Assembly: GCA_020624805.1 (NCBI GenBank)
Contig: JAHKVW010000002.1
Span: 1-37,858 of the forward strand
Length of the DNA stretch: 37,858 nucleotides
Direction of reading: 5' to 3'
From: a bacterium
GTDB lineage: Bacteria; Bacillota; Clostridia; Oscillospirales; Acutalibacteraceae
Shown here: piece after piece, positions 21,725 to 31,342 of the stretch
How the letters are laid out: each line of letters starts with the position of its first letter
Position numbering within the stretch: position 1 is the stretch's first letter
Program-made: the position numbers and the translations under genes
The notes under the pieces: model-generated
Database searches by the model: none
What the model was told of the DNA's origin: nothing
What the model saw: the letters and a program-made list of their open reading frames with translations, nothing else

Positions 21725-24700
21725 ATGATGAAAAAATCTCATGGAAATTCGCTGTTTCTGAGAACGTTGGCTCTGGTCATGGCGATCGGGTTGTTACTCG
21801 GCGCTGTTCCCGTTGCCGCTGTAGAGAGTCAGATACAGGCAGAGGATGAGAGCACTTCCTCTGCGGTAGAAGAGATTCCCGCACAGGAAGAAACAAAAGG
21901 CGGCGATGATTTGATCGTACCAGATGACGCAGGCGATCATATCGTCAAAGAGACAACGCCTGAAGAGGAAGAAGGAGCAGGCGTTTTACTTGAATCGAAG
22001 GGTGATACCTTGCTTGCCGAAACGGCAGAGGCGCCCGCCGGTGTTGATATCACCGTTAACAAGGGCAGCTACAAGAGCTCTTCGGATTATTACTATACCG
22101 GTATCGACAGCATCGTGATCACTTTTACCAAGCCGGAAGATCTGCCTGCCGATAAAATCAAGGCGGCCTGCTATAGAAATATGACCGAAACACAGGATTA
22201 CAGCGCTATTGAGTGGTGGAATAATTATTCTAATCTTGATGATTTTATCACTGTTTCTATTGATGGTAGTAATTTTGTGACGATCACAATGGATTTTGAA
22301 GGTTTCGCGGCAGAGAAATACGACAGCGACTTTACCGACGAAAAAGCCGACGGTCTCTTTACGCTTGTATTTCCTTACGACGCGGACAGCAGCGGTGATC
22401 CTATTATCGATGACAGCAGACAGTTTGTGATCTCCAACAAAAAGCCCGTTGTGTCACTCGATTACACAGACGGCGGCAAGTGGGTCTCGAACGAAGGAAA
22501 GATCACCTATACCGTTACGGATGCTGTATCCGGTTTGGCGAAGGTCTATCTCTGGAAAGCCAAATATGACAACTACAACAGATCCAGTTATGCTTCGGAT
22601 ACCTTTAAGATCACAGAGTCCGGTCAATACTATCTTACCGCAAAGGATAACCTCGGAAACGTTTCCGAAAAGATTGACGCCGGTGAGATCAATATTGAGA
22701 AAAAAGATCCGGAGATCAGTGAGGATGATATATCCTATCCCGAAGAAGCGGATCCCGATGACCCCAACGCATGGTCGTCGGATCCGGTCGACGTTACTTT
22801 CAAGGTAACAGACGGCGGCTCCGGCATGAAGCAGGTCAAGGCAAAGGACAAAACGCTGAATCCGAACGATAAAGGGGAATATACCCTGCGCTTTGATTCA
22901 CAGGAAGATATCGAAGTCACCATGACCAGCAACGCGGGCAGAGAGGCAAAACAAAAGATCGCCGCGCCGCATATCGACAAGGAGAATCCGTCCAAGGACA
23001 GCATCACGCATATCGGCTTCTCGACCAAAGAGGCAAATATGTTTGTACATATTTTGACATTCGGCATCTACAGCAAAAAAGAACTGAAGATGACGGTCTA
23101 TACCGAGGATGAATCCCCGATCAAGGAGATCGCGATCGCAGGCAACGAGCTGATCACAAAGGACGGAGAGATCGTCAGAAACGATAAAGAATCTGCCCAG
23201 ACCTTTACGATCCCCCTCGGCGACAGCGTGGATAACAGCGATTTTTCCGATATCAACATCCAGTTGACGGATATGGCGGGGAATCAATCCGACGCTAAGA
23301 TCACTTGGAAGGATATCAAGAGATTCACTGTCAAAGATGATAACGTCGAAAAGAGCTTTGATAATATCGGCGAAACCATCAAGGAAATGGTTAATACCAA
23401 GCTGACGCCCGATGTTACCGATTTCAAGGTGACCGGTGAGACCAGCGAGGATAATCCCGGCTATTACCGCAACAACGTCAAGGTCACTGCCGATATCAGC
23501 GAGCCGCTGACCGGTATCGAATCCGCCAAGGCGTATTTCGGTACGGAAGACGATTTTACATTTGACGCGGTAACAAAGGAATATCAGGAAAAAGAATCCG
23601 CTAAGGATATCAGCGATAAGCTGAAGGATTCCAAGAAAAGCGGCGATAAGATCGAGGGCAAGCAATTAGAGTATAAAATCGAGCCCGACAGCGATCTGCC
23701 GACCGGCAAGTATCTCGTACTCATCAAAGCGACGAACAACAGCGGCAATGAGATGCAGAAGGTCAAGGAATTCTATGTCGATAAAGAAGCACCTGTTATC
23801 ACAGTGACTTCCGCTCCCGAAACATGGACAGATGACAACAAGCTCACCTTTACCGTCAACGATGAGCCGAGCGGTGAGGGAGCTCACAGCGTCGGCATCG
23901 CAAAGGTGACCGTCAAGGGTGACGCTGATACGCCCGAGACTTCTCTTGAGGTCAAAAATGACGGAAAATATGAGTTCACCCCGAAGGCGGGTGAGAGCTA
24001 CACGCTCAAGGCAGAGGATCTCTTAGGCAACAAGGCGGAAGAGGTAACCATAGCTTACAGCAACATCAAATTTGACGATAAAGCTCCCGTTGTCGGCGAT
24101 TTCAAGTATTATGACAAAGACGGTAAAGAGATGAACGCCGAGGATCAGTGGAGCGATAAGGTCACCGTTAAATTTACGATCAACGATAAGTTCGACGGAA
24201 AAACGCTCTCCGGTTTTGATTTCAACGACACAAGCACCTTTGTCATCACAAAGAAGGATACAACAGACGTTCTGGATATCACCGTAGATACAAAAGCGGG
24301 CGAAAACGATACATATGTATGCTCGTTTGAAGTTCCTCACAACAACACGGCTTACTCGATTAAGGTCAAGGATAAAGTCGGCAACTATACCGCGATCAAG
24401 GATACCAAAACGATCAACCGTGATGAGTCGGAACCGGTTATTGACAGAATCGACTTCCAAAGCGTTGTTTCGGGAAAAAGATTCGGCGCATACGGTAAAG
24501 CCGTCGAAGCAACCGTCTATGTAAAGAGCGGATTTAAGGCTCCCATTACCAAGATCCAGTTAAAAGACGGGAATAAGGATCTTGAGGCGAAAGAAGATAA
24601 GATCAGCTATCATAACGATGATTTGACTTATTCAAAGACTTTCTATATCCCGGTTTCGGATGCTACTTCTTGTGAAGATTTAGGCGTATATGCGGAATCC

Positions 24701-27700
24701 GCGGCAGGAGTTCCGATCAAAACCGGCGCCGATAAAGACGGTATCGTAAAGATCGCGAATATCCGTGTCTATATGAACGGCGCGAATTTTGAGAAAGCAT
24801 CGGATTTCTTTGAGGCGGTATCTAAGGAAAGCGGTCCCGCTGTCAGAGTCGAATATGCGTTCACCGCGGATATGCAGGGAACCGCATACGGATACGCTCA
24901 TGATGAGGGCGGAAACGTTATCGTCGGTGAAAACGGTCTGGCAACATTCAGCTACAAGGTCAACGACGCTATAGCGGGTGTAAAAGACGATTCGATCACG
25001 GTATACTTTGATTCCTTGGATAAGTTTACCCTAAAAGACGGAAAGTACTATCCGAAAACCATAGACCCCGACAAGCTGCCGAGGAAGATCGAACAAGGTT
25101 TTTCAAAACAGACAAACGGTGATAATGAAAATACGAAAAACACCGAAAGCACCGGTGAATATCAGCTGAAAGATATCAAAGAAAGCGGCACCTACGTATT
25201 GTGTGTAACGGCAGACAACCTCTGTGATACAGAGAGCTTTGATTCCGTATTGATCGATATCGATAATTCGGCGCCTGTGATTTCGGATGTTCAGTATCAG
25301 TGTGAAAGCGGCGATCCTACTACAGGCTGGGTCAATAAGGACGTCAACGTTATCTTTAAGGTCACCGATCTGCCGGGTGAGAAGAACGGTGGTGTAGATG
25401 AAGAATCCATTACCGTTACAGGTGAATTGGACGGAGAACCCTACACCGTGACCCCTCTCGGTGAAAATAAGTACAGCTTTACACCGCCGTACGCGCAGAA
25501 GTATATGATCAACGCAAAAGATATGTACGGCAGTGTAGCAAAAACGGTCACTACCGAAAAGATCAAAATAGACACAGAGGATCCGCATGTTACGATTCCG
25601 GATCTGAGTGACTATCAAGATGATTGGTCTGCAATGAAAAAAGAAATTTTCTTTACGGTAGATGATCTCTCTGATTACTCGAAATTTACGGGAGAAGAAA
25701 AAGAGCTGTCCGGAATCAGCTCCGTTGTCGTTAAAAAAGAATCGAGTACAAAACCTTATGATTTAGTGCCTGCGGAAGTGGTAAAAACCGCAACAAGCAC
25801 GACCTATAAGTTTATCGCGGACGGCTATGGTAATTACCGGATCACTGTTATTGACGCTGCCGGAAACAGCATCACCAACAATGAGCTTATGGAAATTGCG
25901 ATCGACAGTCAGCCGCCGAAGATCACTCATGTTGAGTTCTCAAGACATAACATGAGTACCGGCGATAAAATCCTGAATTTCCTGACATTCGGTATCTTTG
26001 CCGGCAATCAGGTGGATATGACGGTCAAGGCAATTGATGAAGATCCTTCTTCCGAAATCGATGATATCACCCTCAGTGTGAATGAGACCAAAAAAGCAAA
26101 AACTGTCAGCGGAGGAAAGCCCACAAAATCCGAAGCAACCGTAGTATTCACGTTAAGCCCTGAGACCATCGCCAAAAGCGATACATTTAAAATAAAAGTT
26201 GCCGATAAAACTGAATTAGCAAGTGAGATTTCGTTAGCTCAGGCTTATGCGAATGGTATACTGAAGGTCCCGAATGAATTAAAATTTAAAGATGAGATTT
26301 TTGATTTTAAGGTTTCAGACGAAAAACCTGTGATCACGGGACCGACTATCACCGCGAAGGAAGGTGTAGTTGAGAAAACCGATAATACAGGAGTACGCTG
26401 GTTCAGCGGTGATGTTGACATTGATTTCGGTGTAGAGGATACAACTACCTATCTTCATGCAATCGACATCAATATGAATGGTCAATCGATTCAAGATAAA
26501 TCGTATGATAAAGATGGAAAAACGATTCCCGCATATTATACGAAATTCGATGAACCGGAATCCGCAGATAATCCATCTACTCCGGTAAAGAGCAAACAAA
26601 TCAAGATCGATTCTTCTAAATTAGGTAATATCGAGAACAAAAACAGTCAAAACGACTCCGGCAACAAACTGGAGATAAAAGCGTGGGGTAATAACGGTCT
26701 GGACAGTTCCGCCGATGCGTTCTATCAGATCGATGATGTCGAACCCGATATCACCTCGTTCAGCTTCTCCGATACGATCAATCCTTCTTTAGAGGAAGAA
26801 GACAAAGAAACTGGAAAAGAGATAGACAAGGCGCTGGCTAAGGGCGGCATTCAGTATAATACCATGACCTCCGACAACTATGTCTACTTCTTCCGGGACG
26901 ATGCGAAGGTCACGGTTTCCGCAACAGATGATCACAACGGAATAAAAGGCTCCGGCGTCAGAGAGATCCACTTCTATGTGGTCGGCAAGAAATCTGCCGA
27001 CGCGGAAGTAAAGGTTTATGGTGAGGATGATTACGAGCCTGTGATCCAAAAAGACAACTTCGGCAACATGAGTGCGACGTTCACGATCAAGGCAGGCTTC
27101 AAGGGCAGTATCTTTGCTTACGCGGTCGACCAGGTCATGAATACAGGTAAGCAGTACAGCCCGAACAATCTTGTCGTAGAGAATGCGAGTATCCATAATT
27201 CCTCCAGTGGCGCGGATATCACGATCAACACCGAATCCGTCGCGACGGATAACCACGATTATCCGCTGTATGATCGCGACGTCAACCTCACCTTTACGAT
27301 CGAGGATCAGTTCTCAGGTATCAGAAGCGTATCCTACTCCTGCATCGGATTGGAGTCGAGCGCAAATCTGGAAGGTTCTGCGTATGTCAACCGTGACGGC
27401 GACGTCAGCGATGACCTCGGAGAATGGGATGTCGCATCCCGCGACAAGAATCTGGTTCTCAAGATGAGCAGAACCATCACGCTGGACGGCGATGGAGATT
27501 TCAACTCCAACAGCATCGTGATCAAGATCTCCGGCTATGACTGCTCCGGTTATCAGATCGCCGAAGAAACGAAAACCATCAGCATCGATACCACCGATCC
27601 GGTGATCGAGGTCAGCTACGATCCCGTCAAGGGCTCCGGCAACACCTATGGAACCGATGAATATGAGTATTATAAGAACAGCCGCACCATGAACGTGACT

Positions 27701-29422
27701 GTTCTTGAGCGCAACTTCGACCCGAGCGGTTTTGACTACAGCGGCATTCTGAACCAATACGTCAGCGGCGATGTTCCCTCGCTGATCGCCGGTGAGGATT
27801 GGGATACCGACTATTCCGACTATACGGATAACTCGTCACATTCCTGTTCCTTTACCTTTGCGAACGACGGCGACTATGATATCACGCTCAACTGTACGGA
27901 TGAAGCCGGCAACAAGGCGGAAGAGTACATCGGCGAAAAGTTCACCATCGATACCATCGACCCGACCGTTGAGGTCAGCCTGAGCGGTACCGCGAAGAAC
28001 GGCAAGTATTATAACGAAACGGTCACCGCGACGGTCACCGTTCATGAGCACAACTTCGCCGAGGGCGACACCTATGTCACCTTCACGCCGAAAAACGACA
28101 TTGACACCAGCTATGATAAGTCAAGCGCCACACCGAGTATCTCCGGTTGGTCCGGCAGCGGCGATACCCATACGACGACCATCGACTTCTCCTCTGACGG
28201 TACCTATTCCTTTACCTTTGATTATAAGGACAAGGCACTGCGTGAGGCGCAGCAGTTCAGCCAGACAGAATTCGTTGTCGATAAAAACATCGATAAGCTG
28301 ATCAAGTTCATCGACGTTGAAAACACAACAGCCTATGACGGCAAGATCGCGCCGAAGGTCAGCTTTGACGATACCAACCTCGATACCGCGACCTCCAGCA
28401 TGACCCGTATCAGTCTGGATACGACAGATCTCAAACAGAGCGCGTCACCCGCATCGAACCTCAAGCACGCGATGAATCCCTCGAGCGGTTCCAGCAGAAC
28501 CGATGCATATGAGGACTTCCCGCAGGAGCTTGTCAACGACGGCATCTATGAGTTTGAGGCAAGCGGTACCGATATGGCAGGTAACTCCAAGAGTGAGAAG
28601 ATCATCTTCTCGGTCAACCGTTTTGGTTCGACCTTCATGCTCAGCGCACAGAGCCGTGAATGGGTCGATACCGGCTATGTCAATAAGCAAAACCAGCTGG
28701 ATGTGATCGAGATCAATGTCAATGAGGTCACAGATCAGAGCGTATCCGTAACGCGCAACTCTCAAACCGCGACGCTGAACAAAGATAAATTCAAGTTCTC
28801 TTACACCGGTGATAATGAGAATTGGTACCGTTATGATTATAATGTATATGACAGCAACTTTGCGCAGGACGGTGAGTATACGGTGACCGTATCCTCGACC
28901 GATACCTTCAAGAAGTCGGTCAGCAACCGTACCGCGGTGAATGACGAAGAAAAGGGCATCGAAAAGAACTGCCCGATCTCCTTTGTCATGGATACCGATG
29001 ATCCTATCATCAAGATCGACGGCGTTGAATCCAACACACCTTACGGAGAACCCGAAAAGACCGTCAGCGTCATCTGCGTGGATGCAAACATCGATTCCAA
29101 GACGCTGGTGATCAAGGATGACGATAATGAGCTGATAAGCGGATCGGATTATACACTGGAAGAGCATGCCGGTGAGTTGGATATCGAATTGATCGTCGAC
29201 AAACCCGGTAAGCACTCCCTGTCGGTATACGTAGCCGATAAGGCGACGAACGGCAACGAGGATGAGGTAACCAACTTTGAGTTGAACGCGTCTATCTTCA
29301 CGCTGTTCTTCCACAACACGGCAGCGGTCATCGCCACAGCTATAGCTCTGGTCGCATTGATCGCGCTTGCGGTATTCCTGATCCTCAGAAAGAAGAAAAA
29401 GGACGCCGTGGTAAAACCATAA
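21725..29422 (+). CDS. Giant Ig-like repeat surface protein with C-terminal membrane anchor
   Basis: The product is 2565 residues. It starts with a signal peptide (residues 1-36, LALVMAIGLLLGAVPVAA), then a Glu/Thr-rich stretch. At least ten Ig-like modules follow, recognisable by their starts (DKEAPVITVTS, DDKAPVVGDF, DNSAPVISDV, DTTDPVIEVS, DTIDPTVEVS) and internal GSG or GNx-Ser turns. One membrane helix lies near 2530-2555 (VIATAIALVALIALAVFLIL), with a KKKK tail and no LPxTG sortase motif. It would stick far out of the cell on a membrane anchor. ATG 21725 or 21728 both fit the AAAGGGGAG site. As last gene of the kinase unit it could be the ligand-binding or adhesive partner. A terminator follows. 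Confidence 0.9.
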   Translation: MMKKSHGNSLFLRTLALVMAIGLLLGAVPVAAVESQIQAEDESTSSAVEEIPAQEETKGGDDLIVPDDAGDHIVKETTPEEEEGAGVLLESKGDTLLAETAEAPAGVDITVNKGSYKSSSDYYYTGIDSIVITFTKPEDLPADKIKAACYRNMTETQDYSAIEWWNNYSNLDDFITVSIDGSNFVTITMDFEGFAAEKYDSDFTDEKADGLFTLVFPYDADSSGDPIIDDSRQFVISNKKPVVSLDYTDGGKWVSNEGKITYTVTDAVSGLAKVYLWKAKYDNYNRSSYASDTFKITESGQYYLTAKDNLGNVSEKIDAGEINIEKKDPEISEDDISYPEEADPDDPNAWSSDPVDVTFKVTDGGSGMKQVKAKDKTLNPNDKGEYTLRFDSQEDIEVTMTSNAGREAKQKIAAPHIDKENPSKDSITHIGFSTKEANMFVHILTFGIYSKKELKMTVYTEDESPIKEIAIAGNELITKDGEIVRNDKESAQTFTIPLGDSVDNSDFSDINIQLTDMAGNQSDAKITWKDIKRFTVKDDNVEKSFDNIGETIKEMVNTKLTPDVTDFKVTGETSEDNPGYYRNNVKVTADISEPLTGIESAKAYFGTEDDFTFDAVTKEYQEKESAKDISDKLKDSKKSGDKIEGKQLEYKIEPDSDLPTGKYLVLIKATNNSGNEMQKVKEFYVDKEAPVITVTSAPETWTDDNKLTFTVNDEPSGEGAHSVGIAKVTVKGDADTPETSLEVKNDGKYEFTPKAGESYTLKAEDLLGNKAEEVTIAYSNIKFDDKAPVVGDFKYYDKDGKEMNAEDQWSDKVTVKFTINDKFDGKTLSGFDFNDTSTFVITKKDTTDVLDITVDTKAGENDTYVCSFEVPHNNTAYSIKVKDKVGNYTAIKDTKTINRDESEPVIDRIDFQSVVSGKRFGAYGKAVEATVYVKSGFKAPITKIQLKDGNKDLEAKEDKISYHNDDLTYSKTFYIPVSDATSCEDLGVYAESAAGVPIKTGADKDGIVKIANIRVYMNGANFEKASDFFEAVSKESGPAVRVEYAFTADMQGTAYGYAHDEGGNVIVGENGLATFSYKVNDAIAGVKDDSITVYFDSLDKFTLKDGKYYPKTIDPDKLPRKIEQGFSKQTNGDNENTKNTESTGEYQLKDIKESGTYVLCVTADNLCDTESFDSVLIDIDNSAPVISDVQYQCESGDPTTGWVNKDVNVIFKVTDLPGEKNGGVDEESITVTGELDGEPYTVTPLGENKYSFTPPYAQKYMINAKDMYGSVAKTVTTEKIKIDTEDPHVTIPDLSDYQDDWSAMKKEIFFTVDDLSDYSKFTGEEKELSGISSVVVKKESSTKPYDLVPAEVVKTATSTTYKFIADGYGNYRITVIDAAGNSITNNELMEIAIDSQPPKITHVEFSRHNMSTGDKILNFLTFGIFAGNQVDMTVKAIDEDPSSEIDDITLSVNETKKAKTVSGGKPTKSEATVVFTLSPETIAKSDTFKIKVADKTELASEISLAQAYANGILKVPNELKFKDEIFDFKVSDEKPVITGPTITAKEGVVEKTDNTGVRWFSGDVDIDFGVEDTTTYLHAIDINMNGQSIQDKSYDKDGKTIPAYYTKFDEPESADNPSTPVKSKQIKIDSSKLGNIENKNSQNDSGNKLEIKAWGNNGLDSSADAFYQIDDVEPDITSFSFSDTINPSLEEEDKETGKEIDKALAKGGIQYNTMTSDNYVYFFRDDAKVTVSATDDHNGIKGSGVREIHFYVVGKKSADAEVKVYGEDDYEPVIQKDNFGNMSATFTIKAGFKGSIFAYAVDQVMNTGKQYSPNNLVVENASIHNSSSGADITINTESVATDNHDYPLYDRDVNLTFTIEDQFSGIRSVSYSCIGLESSANLEGSAYVNRDGDVSDDLGEWDVASRDKNLVLKMSRTITLDGDGDFNSNSIVIKISGYDCSGYQIAEETKTISIDTTDPVIEVSYDPVKGSGNTYGTDEYEYYKNSRTMNVTVLERNFDPSGFDYSGILNQYVSGDVPSLIAGEDWDTDYSDYTDNSSHSCSFTFANDGDYDITLNCTDEAGNKAEEYIGEKFTIDTIDPTVEVSLSGTAKNGKYYNETVTATVTVHEHNFAEGDTYVTFTPKNDIDTSYDKSSATPSISGWSGSGDTHTTTIDFSSDGTYSFTFDYKDKALREAQQFSQTEFVVDKNIDKLIKFIDVENTTAYDGKIAPKVSFDDTNLDTATSSMTRISLDTTDLKQSASPASNLKHAMNPSSGSSRTDAYEDFPQELVNDGIYEFEASGTDMAGNSKSEKIIFSVNRFGSTFMLSAQSREWVDTGYVNKQNQLDVIEINVNEVTDQSVSVTRNSQTATLNKDKFKFSYTGDNENWYRYDYNVYDSNFAQDGEYTVTVSSTDTFKKSVSNRTAVNDEEKGIEKNCPISFVMDTDDPIIKIDGVESNTPYGEPEKTVSVICVDANIDSKTLVIKDDDNELISGSDYTLEEHAGELDIELIVDKPGKHSLSVYVADKATNGNEDEVTNFELNASIFTLFFHNTAAVIATAIALVALIALAVFLILRKKKKDAVVKP

Positions 29423-29442
29423 AAAGAATAACCATATAACAA

Positions 29443-29475
29443 AGCGCCGACGTTTATCGTCGGCGCTGCCTTTTT
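29443..29475 (+). terminator. Terminator of the kinase/surface-protein unit
   Basis: AGCGCCGACG (29443-29452), loop TTTAT, CGTCGGCGCT (29458-29467), then GCCTTTTT. Perfect 10-bp stem. Confidence 0.85.
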
Positions 29476-29548
29476 ATCGGTTATGATAAGCGGTCGGTGA
29501 TCAAGCCGATCACGGATTATAGACAGAGATAATGATACAGTGACAATA

Positions 29549-29574
29549 AGCCCCCGCTCGACTGAGCGGGGGCT
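29549..29574 (-). terminator. Terminator of the minus-strand ABC/DUF4340 operon
   Basis: AGCCCCCGCTC (29549-29559) pairs perfectly with GAGCGGGGGCT (29564-29574). On the minus strand TTATTGT follows, a weak U-run but a very strong stem, 44 bp after the last stop codon. Confidence 0.65.
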
Positions 29575-29617
29575 CCGTATATAGGGATTCATTTTGAGGA
29601 TACAGGTCGGTCAGCGA

Positions 29618-31342
29618 TCATAATCCTGCGACCGTTTTACCGTCGATCAGGTTATCAGCGCCTTCGATCAGGCTGTTGATATAGGACTTGCTGACGGTGC
29701 CGATGATGTTGCCGTTATATTCCATGATGTACTTGGAGTTGTCGCTGCCGCTGTAGACGGTCAGCGTATCGGCGGAGCGGTCGGTCGTGTAGCGGAAGGT
29801 GACCGTCATCACCTTGTCCTTGCCGCCGGACTCTGCGGCGCCGAGGTTTTTGATCATGGTGATATTCTGGAAGAAGACGTTGAAGTCGTCGGTATTCAGG
29901 TCTTTTCCGTTATAGGTCGCGGTGGAATCAGCGGTTTCCTGCTCATTACCGTTGTCGTCGGTCGTGGTTTTCACATCGGTCTTGACATTCAGGGTAAAGT
30001 CGGTATCGCCCGCTGAGAAGCTGATCTCATCGATATAACGGAGATTTGCGTTCATCGGCGTCTCGGGCATGAGCAGCTCGACGCTCGTTTTTGCCCAGCA
30101 TACCGCCGCCAGCTGGATGGAGTAGATCACGTCTTTGTCGGGATTATACACATAGACGATACCATCGTCCTTCGGAGCGGAGCTCTGCAGGGTGATATCG
30201 GCGTCGGGATAGGACGCGTTGACCTGCGCATAGGGTTTGCTCAGTCCGTAGGAGGCAAGCTGATCGTCGCTCGGATTGACGCAGACAACTGCCTCCGCGT
30301 ACAGTCCGCGGATATTGCCGGCGATATCGTTGGCTTCGATCGCGTTGGCAGGTACCGAGAGGGGATCCTGCAGCAGATATGCCGCTTCGATCGATTCATC
30401 CTTGTTCGGGACAAGGACGATATCGTCATCATAGCGCGTGCCGCTGATCGTCGCCTTGGAGAACTGAGCGTTTTCGCTGTCCTGCATCGTGTCGGTGATG
30501 CTCAGACTGATGAATTGATTGACGCTGTAGAGGAGGCTTTCGACGTCGGTGCTGTTGACCAGATAAACATCGTTGGAGGAACCGAAGGTGATATAGGTTC
30601 CCATTTCACCCGCTGCGTCATTGCCGACGCGGATGATCGAGGAGGTGTCGTCGGTATAGGTGACCTTCGCGGTGGCGCGGGGTTCATCCAAGCCGAAGTC
30701 GGCGAGGTTGGCGTTCGCCTCGATGATACGGGTGAAGTTGATCTCGGAGCATTGCTTGGCGATCTCGTCGGCAACGCCTTCCTGCATCGGGTATTTCTCG
30801 AATCCGACGAGCTTGTACACGGTCGCCTCGCCCGACGGGGTTTCGGCGGTGACGCTGAAGGAACCGTCCTGATTCTCCACATCGATTTTCTTGATCTGCG
30901 AAGGAACATAGGTCAGCAGGGAACCTGTACCGTTCTGTGCGATCTTGCCGTTTTCATCGACAGCGATCTTCGCCTCGTGTACGCCGTCCTCGTTGACTTG
31001 GAGCGATAACTCCGCCGCGGTGTTCGTATCTTCTCCCTTCGGCGGGCGGGAGAGCAGGACGATCAGCAGCGTGACTAAGATAGCGACTGCCGCGAGGGCG
31101 ATGATCAGGATCAGGATCGGCTTGCGTTTGCCGGCGGTCTTAGGCTTTTTCTCTTCCTGTTCGCGGCTCAAAAAGCTGTTGAGCGCGCTGTCGTTTTCAT
31201 CTTGCTCTTCGTTATCCGGTTCGATCGTGTTTTCTGTCGTATCGGCGACAGGCTCGGTCGATTCGGTTTTCGGTTCGGTATCTTCGGCTGTCGGATTGGT
31301 CTCTTCGACAGCATCTACCATCTCTTGTTTCTTCTCTTCCAT
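29618..31342 (-). CDS. DUF4340 domain membrane protein, part of a Gld-like ABC system
   Basis: The product is 574 residues. It has an acidic Glu/Thr-rich cytoplasmic N-terminus (about 1-70), one membrane helix at about 75-95 (ILILIIALAAVAILVTLLIV), then a long outside region with two DUF4340 segments (VYKLVGFEKYPMQEGVADEI and FGLDEPRATAKVTY). The function of DUF4340 is not known. It is regularly found beside GldG-like proteins. Its ATG shares one base with the stop codon of the GldG-like gene (TAATG), so translation is coupled, and an AGGAGG site is present. Confidence 0.88.
   Translation of the reverse strand: MEEKKQEMVDAVEETNPTAEDTEPKTESTEPVADTTENTIEPDNEEQDENDSALNSFLSREQEEKKPKTAGKRKPILILIIALAAVAILVTLLIVLLSRPPKGEDTNTAAELSLQVNEDGVHEAKIAVDENGKIAQNGTGSLLTYVPSQIKKIDVENQDGSFSVTAETPSGEATVYKLVGFEKYPMQEGVADEIAKQCSEINFTRIIEANANLADFGLDEPRATAKVTYTDDTSSIIRVGNDAAGEMGTYITFGSSNDVYLVNSTDVESLLYSVNQFISLSITDTMQDSENAQFSKATISGTRYDDDIVLVPNKDESIEAAYLLQDPLSVPANAIEANDIAGNIRGLYAEAVVCVNPSDDQLASYGLSKPYAQVNASYPDADITLQSSAPKDDGIVYVYNPDKDVIYSIQLAAVCWAKTSVELLMPETPMNANLRYIDEISFSAGDTDFTLNVKTDVKTTTDDNGNEQETADSTATYNGKDLNTDDFNVFFQNITMIKNLGAAESGGKDKVMTVTFRYTTDRSADTLTVYSGSDNSKYIMEYNGNIIGTVSKSYINSLIEGADNLIDGKTVAGL

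Noticed and set aside
28445..29314. Minus-strand open frame (289 residues) inside the giant gene
   Set aside because: Shadow of repetitive Ig-like coding sequence, no start signal.
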